From Calditrichota bacterium (GTDB lineage Bacteria > Calditrichota > Calditrichia > RBG-13-44-9), in contig JAJRXE010000472.1 in NCBI GenBank assembly GCA_024276455.1, positions 1 through 8,115 on the forward strand: 8,115 nucleotides of DNA, read 5' to 3'. Of the stretch, positions 6,627-8,115 are shown piece by piece. The notes beneath the pieces are model-generated. The model made no database searches. It was not told the DNA's origin and worked only from the letters and a program-made list of their open reading frames with translations. Made by a program: the position numbers and the translations under genes. Position 1 is the stretch's first letter, and each line of letters begins with the position of its first letter.

Positions 6627-7442
6627 ATGGAACTTAACATTACCGCCATCCGCCAGAACTTAAAACGCATCAAAGTCCTCTACACCGATGTGGACGGTAC
6701 GTTCGTCAACAATGGCTGCCTGTTCCGCAATCGGCACCATTACTCAATAAATAACGCTCAGGCCCTCTACCAGCTCCTGACGGCCGGGGTGGACATCGTC
6801 ATGACCTCGGGGCGGGAAAAAGAGAAATTGAAAGAGACCGCCCGCTTGCTGGGTTTTAAAAATTACATTGCCAATCTCGGCATGCAGATCGTTTACAATC
6901 TGGGGGAGAAGATTATTCAGAATTACGGTGGCAATTTCAAAAGCCCCCAGGAGGTGAAACAGTGGATTCAATCCACCGGAGTGGCCGAGGCCTTACTGCA
7001 GCAGTTTAGCGGGAAAATTGAGTTCTATCATCCCTGGTCAGATGTTTTACAAACCCACCTGCTTTTCATCGGCGAGCTCCCTTACCAGCAGGTGTCCCGA
7101 TGGATGGAACAGCATTTCCCGCTATTGCGAATTATCGACAACGGCGAGGTCCCGCCTTACAGAAAATTCCGCCATCCCCACACTTTTCACGTCTTGCCAC
7201 GCTCCATTGGAAAACGACAGGCCATTGAGATCGACAAACGAGAACGCCACCTCTCCAGAACCGAACTCATCGGCATTGGCGATTCGCTGGAAGATGTTTC
7301 CATTGCTCCGGAGGTTGGCGTGTTTTTCCTGCTCGATCCGACGGTTCCCGCCCGGGGCGACAATATTGTAAACATTCCCAACGAAGACGGAGAAGGATTT
7401 AGCCGCGTGGTGCAATTCCTCAAAACGCATCATCTATTTTAA
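6627..7442 (+). CDS. HAD-superfamily hydrolase, type IIB (Cof/MPGP-like) phosphatase
   Basis: A 271-residue cytoplasmic Mg2+-dependent phosphatase by family. All four HAD motifs are visible. Motif I is YTDVDGTFV, with D21 the likely nucleophile and D23 the acid/base. Motif II is VMTSGR (58-63). The motif III Lys is K196 in RSIGKRQAI. Motif IV is GIGDSLEDV (216-224), with D219 and D223 the probable metal ligands. The roughly 100-190 segment between motifs II and III is the C2-type cap that defines subclass IIB and sets the substrate, as in Cof-like sugar phosphatases and mannosyl-3-phosphoglycerate phosphatase. The usual cap-entry ENG is IANLGMQIV here, a small departure. Substrate is not predictable; a sugar phosphate is the default guess. 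The start is supported by GGAG at 6616. It is the last gene of the SDR-barrel-phosphatase group. Confidence 0.88.
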   Translation: MELNITAIRQNLKRIKVLYTDVDGTFVNNGCLFRNRHHYSINNAQALYQLLTAGVDIVMTSGREKEKLKETARLLGFKNYIANLGMQIVYNLGEKIIQNYGGNFKSPQEVKQWIQSTGVAEALLQQFSGKIEFYHPWSDVLQTHLLFIGELPYQQVSRWMEQHFPLLRIIDNGEVPPYRKFRHPHTFHVLPRSIGKRQAIEIDKRERHLSRTELIGIGDSLEDVSIAPEVGVFFLLDPTVPARGDNIVNIPNEDGEGFSRVVQFLKTHHLF

Positions 7443-7455
7443 ATGATGTATTTTG
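7421..7455 (+). terminator. AT-rich stem-loop across the stop codon of the phosphatase gene
   Basis: Arms 7421-7433 and 7443-7455 pair at 11 of 13 positions, plus one G-T pair, around a 9-nt loop containing the TAA stop. Its low GC content and the lack of a following T-tract make it a weak terminator; it could instead protect the mRNA 3' end. Confidence 0.25.
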
Positions 7456-7568
7456 AATCGCTCTGCACCCCCGACGGAAAAATTGGTCGTCCAGGAACTT
7501 TTTTCTCCGATAAATTTCTATTTTTACTTGATTAATTTGAGATTTTTTCATTAATTACCGGAGAGATT

Positions 7569-7614
7569 CTACAACGATGTGTAGCAAAAGCGGTCTTTCT
7601 TATATTCTACATCG
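7569..7614 (+). repeat. Overlapping inverted repeats that could form alternative hairpins
   Basis: CTACA (7569-7573) can pair with TGTAG (7580-7584) over a 6-nt loop. The same TGTAG, with CGATG before it (7575-7584), can instead pair with CTACATCG (7607-7614), giving eight pairs with a 2-nt bulge and a 22-nt loop. ATTCTACA also occurs as a direct repeat at 7566 and 7604. The two pairings exclude each other. Confidence 0.35.
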
Positions 7615-7793
7615 GAGAACACAAGTCAATCAAGGTCAAAAGCTCTCAGGAGGCCTTCGGGAACTTATTTGCTGATCTTTTCCATACTTTTCCAATCGGG
7701 ACTTCCCAAATATCCTCAAGGTTTGATCTCTAAAATCGTCTCACGAGTATCTCCTGATTTTAACCGTTTTTAAAGTTTTATCTACCTGGTCTG

Positions 7794-7822
7794 TTTACTT
7801 AAAGTTGTTGATTGAATAAAAA
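7794..7822 (+). promoter_or_regulatory. Weak sigma70-like promoter candidate before the DUF4397 gene
   Basis: TTTACT (7794-7799), a 17-bp spacer and TAAAAA (7817-7822) match the consensus boxes at four of six positions each. In AT-rich sequence this is weak, and it would give a leader barely longer than the SD. Confidence 0.2.
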
Positions 7823-7828
7823 TTGTTT

Positions 7829-7836
7829 AAAGGAGG
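7829..7836 (+). promoter_or_regulatory. Strong ribosome binding site of the DUF4397 gene
   Basis: AAAGGAGG, six bases before ATG 7843, is the best SD in the window. It fixes the start of a gene whose stop lies beyond the window. Confidence 0.85.
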
Positions 7837-7842
7837 CCACTC

Positions 7843-8115
7843 ATGTTGAAGCAATTCATCGTTACCGGACTCTTATTCATAAATATCATTTTTGCCCAAA
7901 ATGTGTCTCATCTCCAACTCATTCACAATGTAGCAGATCCAAATGCTGAAAAATTAGACATTTACCTTGATGGTAAACTTTTCATTGACGATTTTGTTTT
8001 TCGCAGCGCCACTAAACAATTAGAAATTTCCACCGAGCAATCAATTTCAATTGGTATTGCACCGGCGAATAGTCAAAGTTCTCGCGACATTTTTAAATCT
8101 TTTTCCCTGAAACTC
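7843..8115 (+). CDS. Secreted DUF4397-domain protein, 3' end missing
   Basis: The first 91 codons of a gene that runs off the right edge without a stop. The protein starts with a clear signal peptide: basic Lys at 3, hydrophobic core through VTGLLFINIIF, and probable cleavage after A18 (FA|Q). The mature start SHLQLIHNVADPNAEKLDIY (21-40), then LDGKLFIDDFVFRSAT and ISIGIAPANS, follows the DUF4397 pattern: a strand ending in IHN/IHA, an acidic pair before V/I-D-V-Y, and a D-G turn. DUF4397 is a small beta-sandwich-like domain found in exported proteins, often in tandem copies and in proteins with a C-terminal sorting tail; function unknown. GC is about 36% over 7861-8100 (hand count), against slightly over 50% in sampled lines of the SDR and phosphatase genes. 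Total length and domain number cannot be seen. Confidence 0.8.
   Translation, partial: MLKQFIVTGLLFINIIFAQNVSHLQLIHNVADPNAEKLDIYLDGKLFIDDFVFRSATKQLEISTEQSISIGIAPANSQSSRDIFKSFSLKL

Larger units (their letters stand above)
7443..7842. other. 400-bp region without a credible gene, AT-rich, with small dyads
   Basis: No protein-like reading frame of useful length was found on either strand. The best is a 32-codon ORF at 7577-7675 that I do not accept. The region holds the second arm of the 7421-7455 hairpin, the three-segment CTACA/TGTAG arrangement at 7569-7614, a short GGGA/TCCC dyad near 7698-7707, and the promoter and SD candidates for the gene at 7843. It is long for this otherwise tightly packed window, so a regulatory leader or a small RNA is possible, but nothing matches a riboswitch class I know. 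Confidence 0.5.

Noticed and set aside
7122..7433. 103-codon antisense ORF inside the phosphatase gene, and similar antisense ORFs at 3891-4184 and 5844-6113
   Set aside because: Each lies wholly or mostly over a gene with clear catalytic motifs, and their translations show no domain-like pattern.
7577..7675. A 32-codon ATG ORF in the long spacer, preceded by GGAGAG 11 bases upstream
   Set aside because: SD spacing is too long, the peptide shows no recognisable features, and an ORF this short is expected by chance.
7669..7770. A 33-codon TTG ORF downstream of AGGAGG at 7648-7653
   Set aside because: The SD is 15 bases from the TTG and the peptide has no recognisable features.

Overview
The window reads as ordinary chromosomal DNA of a Gram-negative-type bacterium with good Shine-Dalgarno sequences. 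It carries an outer-membrane-type beta-barrel protein ending in Phe, secreted proteins with N-terminal signal peptides, an ALG11-like glycosyltransferase and a DUF4397-type secreted protein. Together these suggest a member of the FCB-side phyla such as Calditrichota or a relative. The clear SD sites, for example AAAGGAGG before the last gene, argue against typical Bacteroidota. This placement is inference, not a match. I see no tRNA, rRNA, CRISPR array, insertion sequence or phage gene.

Layout. (1) 1-3191, plus strand: the end of a surface-polysaccharide cluster with a GT4 glycosyltransferase (cut by the left edge), a zinc-ribbon SAM methyltransferase and a Wzx/MOP-type flippase, 16-17 bp apart and probably one operon. 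The set fits building, modifying and exporting a lipid-linked glycan. (2) 3192-3388: a spacer with a terminator-like hairpin. (3) 3389-4174, plus: an enoyl-CoA hydratase/isomerase-family enzyme of the methylglutaconyl-CoA-hydratase-like type. (4) 4202-4909, minus, convergent with the previous gene: a small two-component-like protein with a degenerate receiver and a DHp-like helical hairpin carrying an H-box histidine, but no ATPase domain. (5) 4910-5152: an AT-rich divergent spacer with one dyad. (6) 5153-7442, plus: an SDR nucleotide-sugar-epimerase-like protein (TIGR01777/YfcH type), a small beta-barrel protein (DUF3996-like) and a HAD type-IIB phosphatase, probably co-transcribed. (7) 7443-7842: 400 bp without a credible gene, holding small dyads. 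(8) 7843 to the right edge: the start of a secreted DUF4397 protein, clearly lower in GC than the genes before it.

The genes fall into unrelated housekeeping or envelope groups. I found no convincing new multi-gene system. The most unusual item is the receiver/DHp protein at 4202-4909, which keeps one phosphorylatable Asp and one His but has lost most of the residues that normally surround them.
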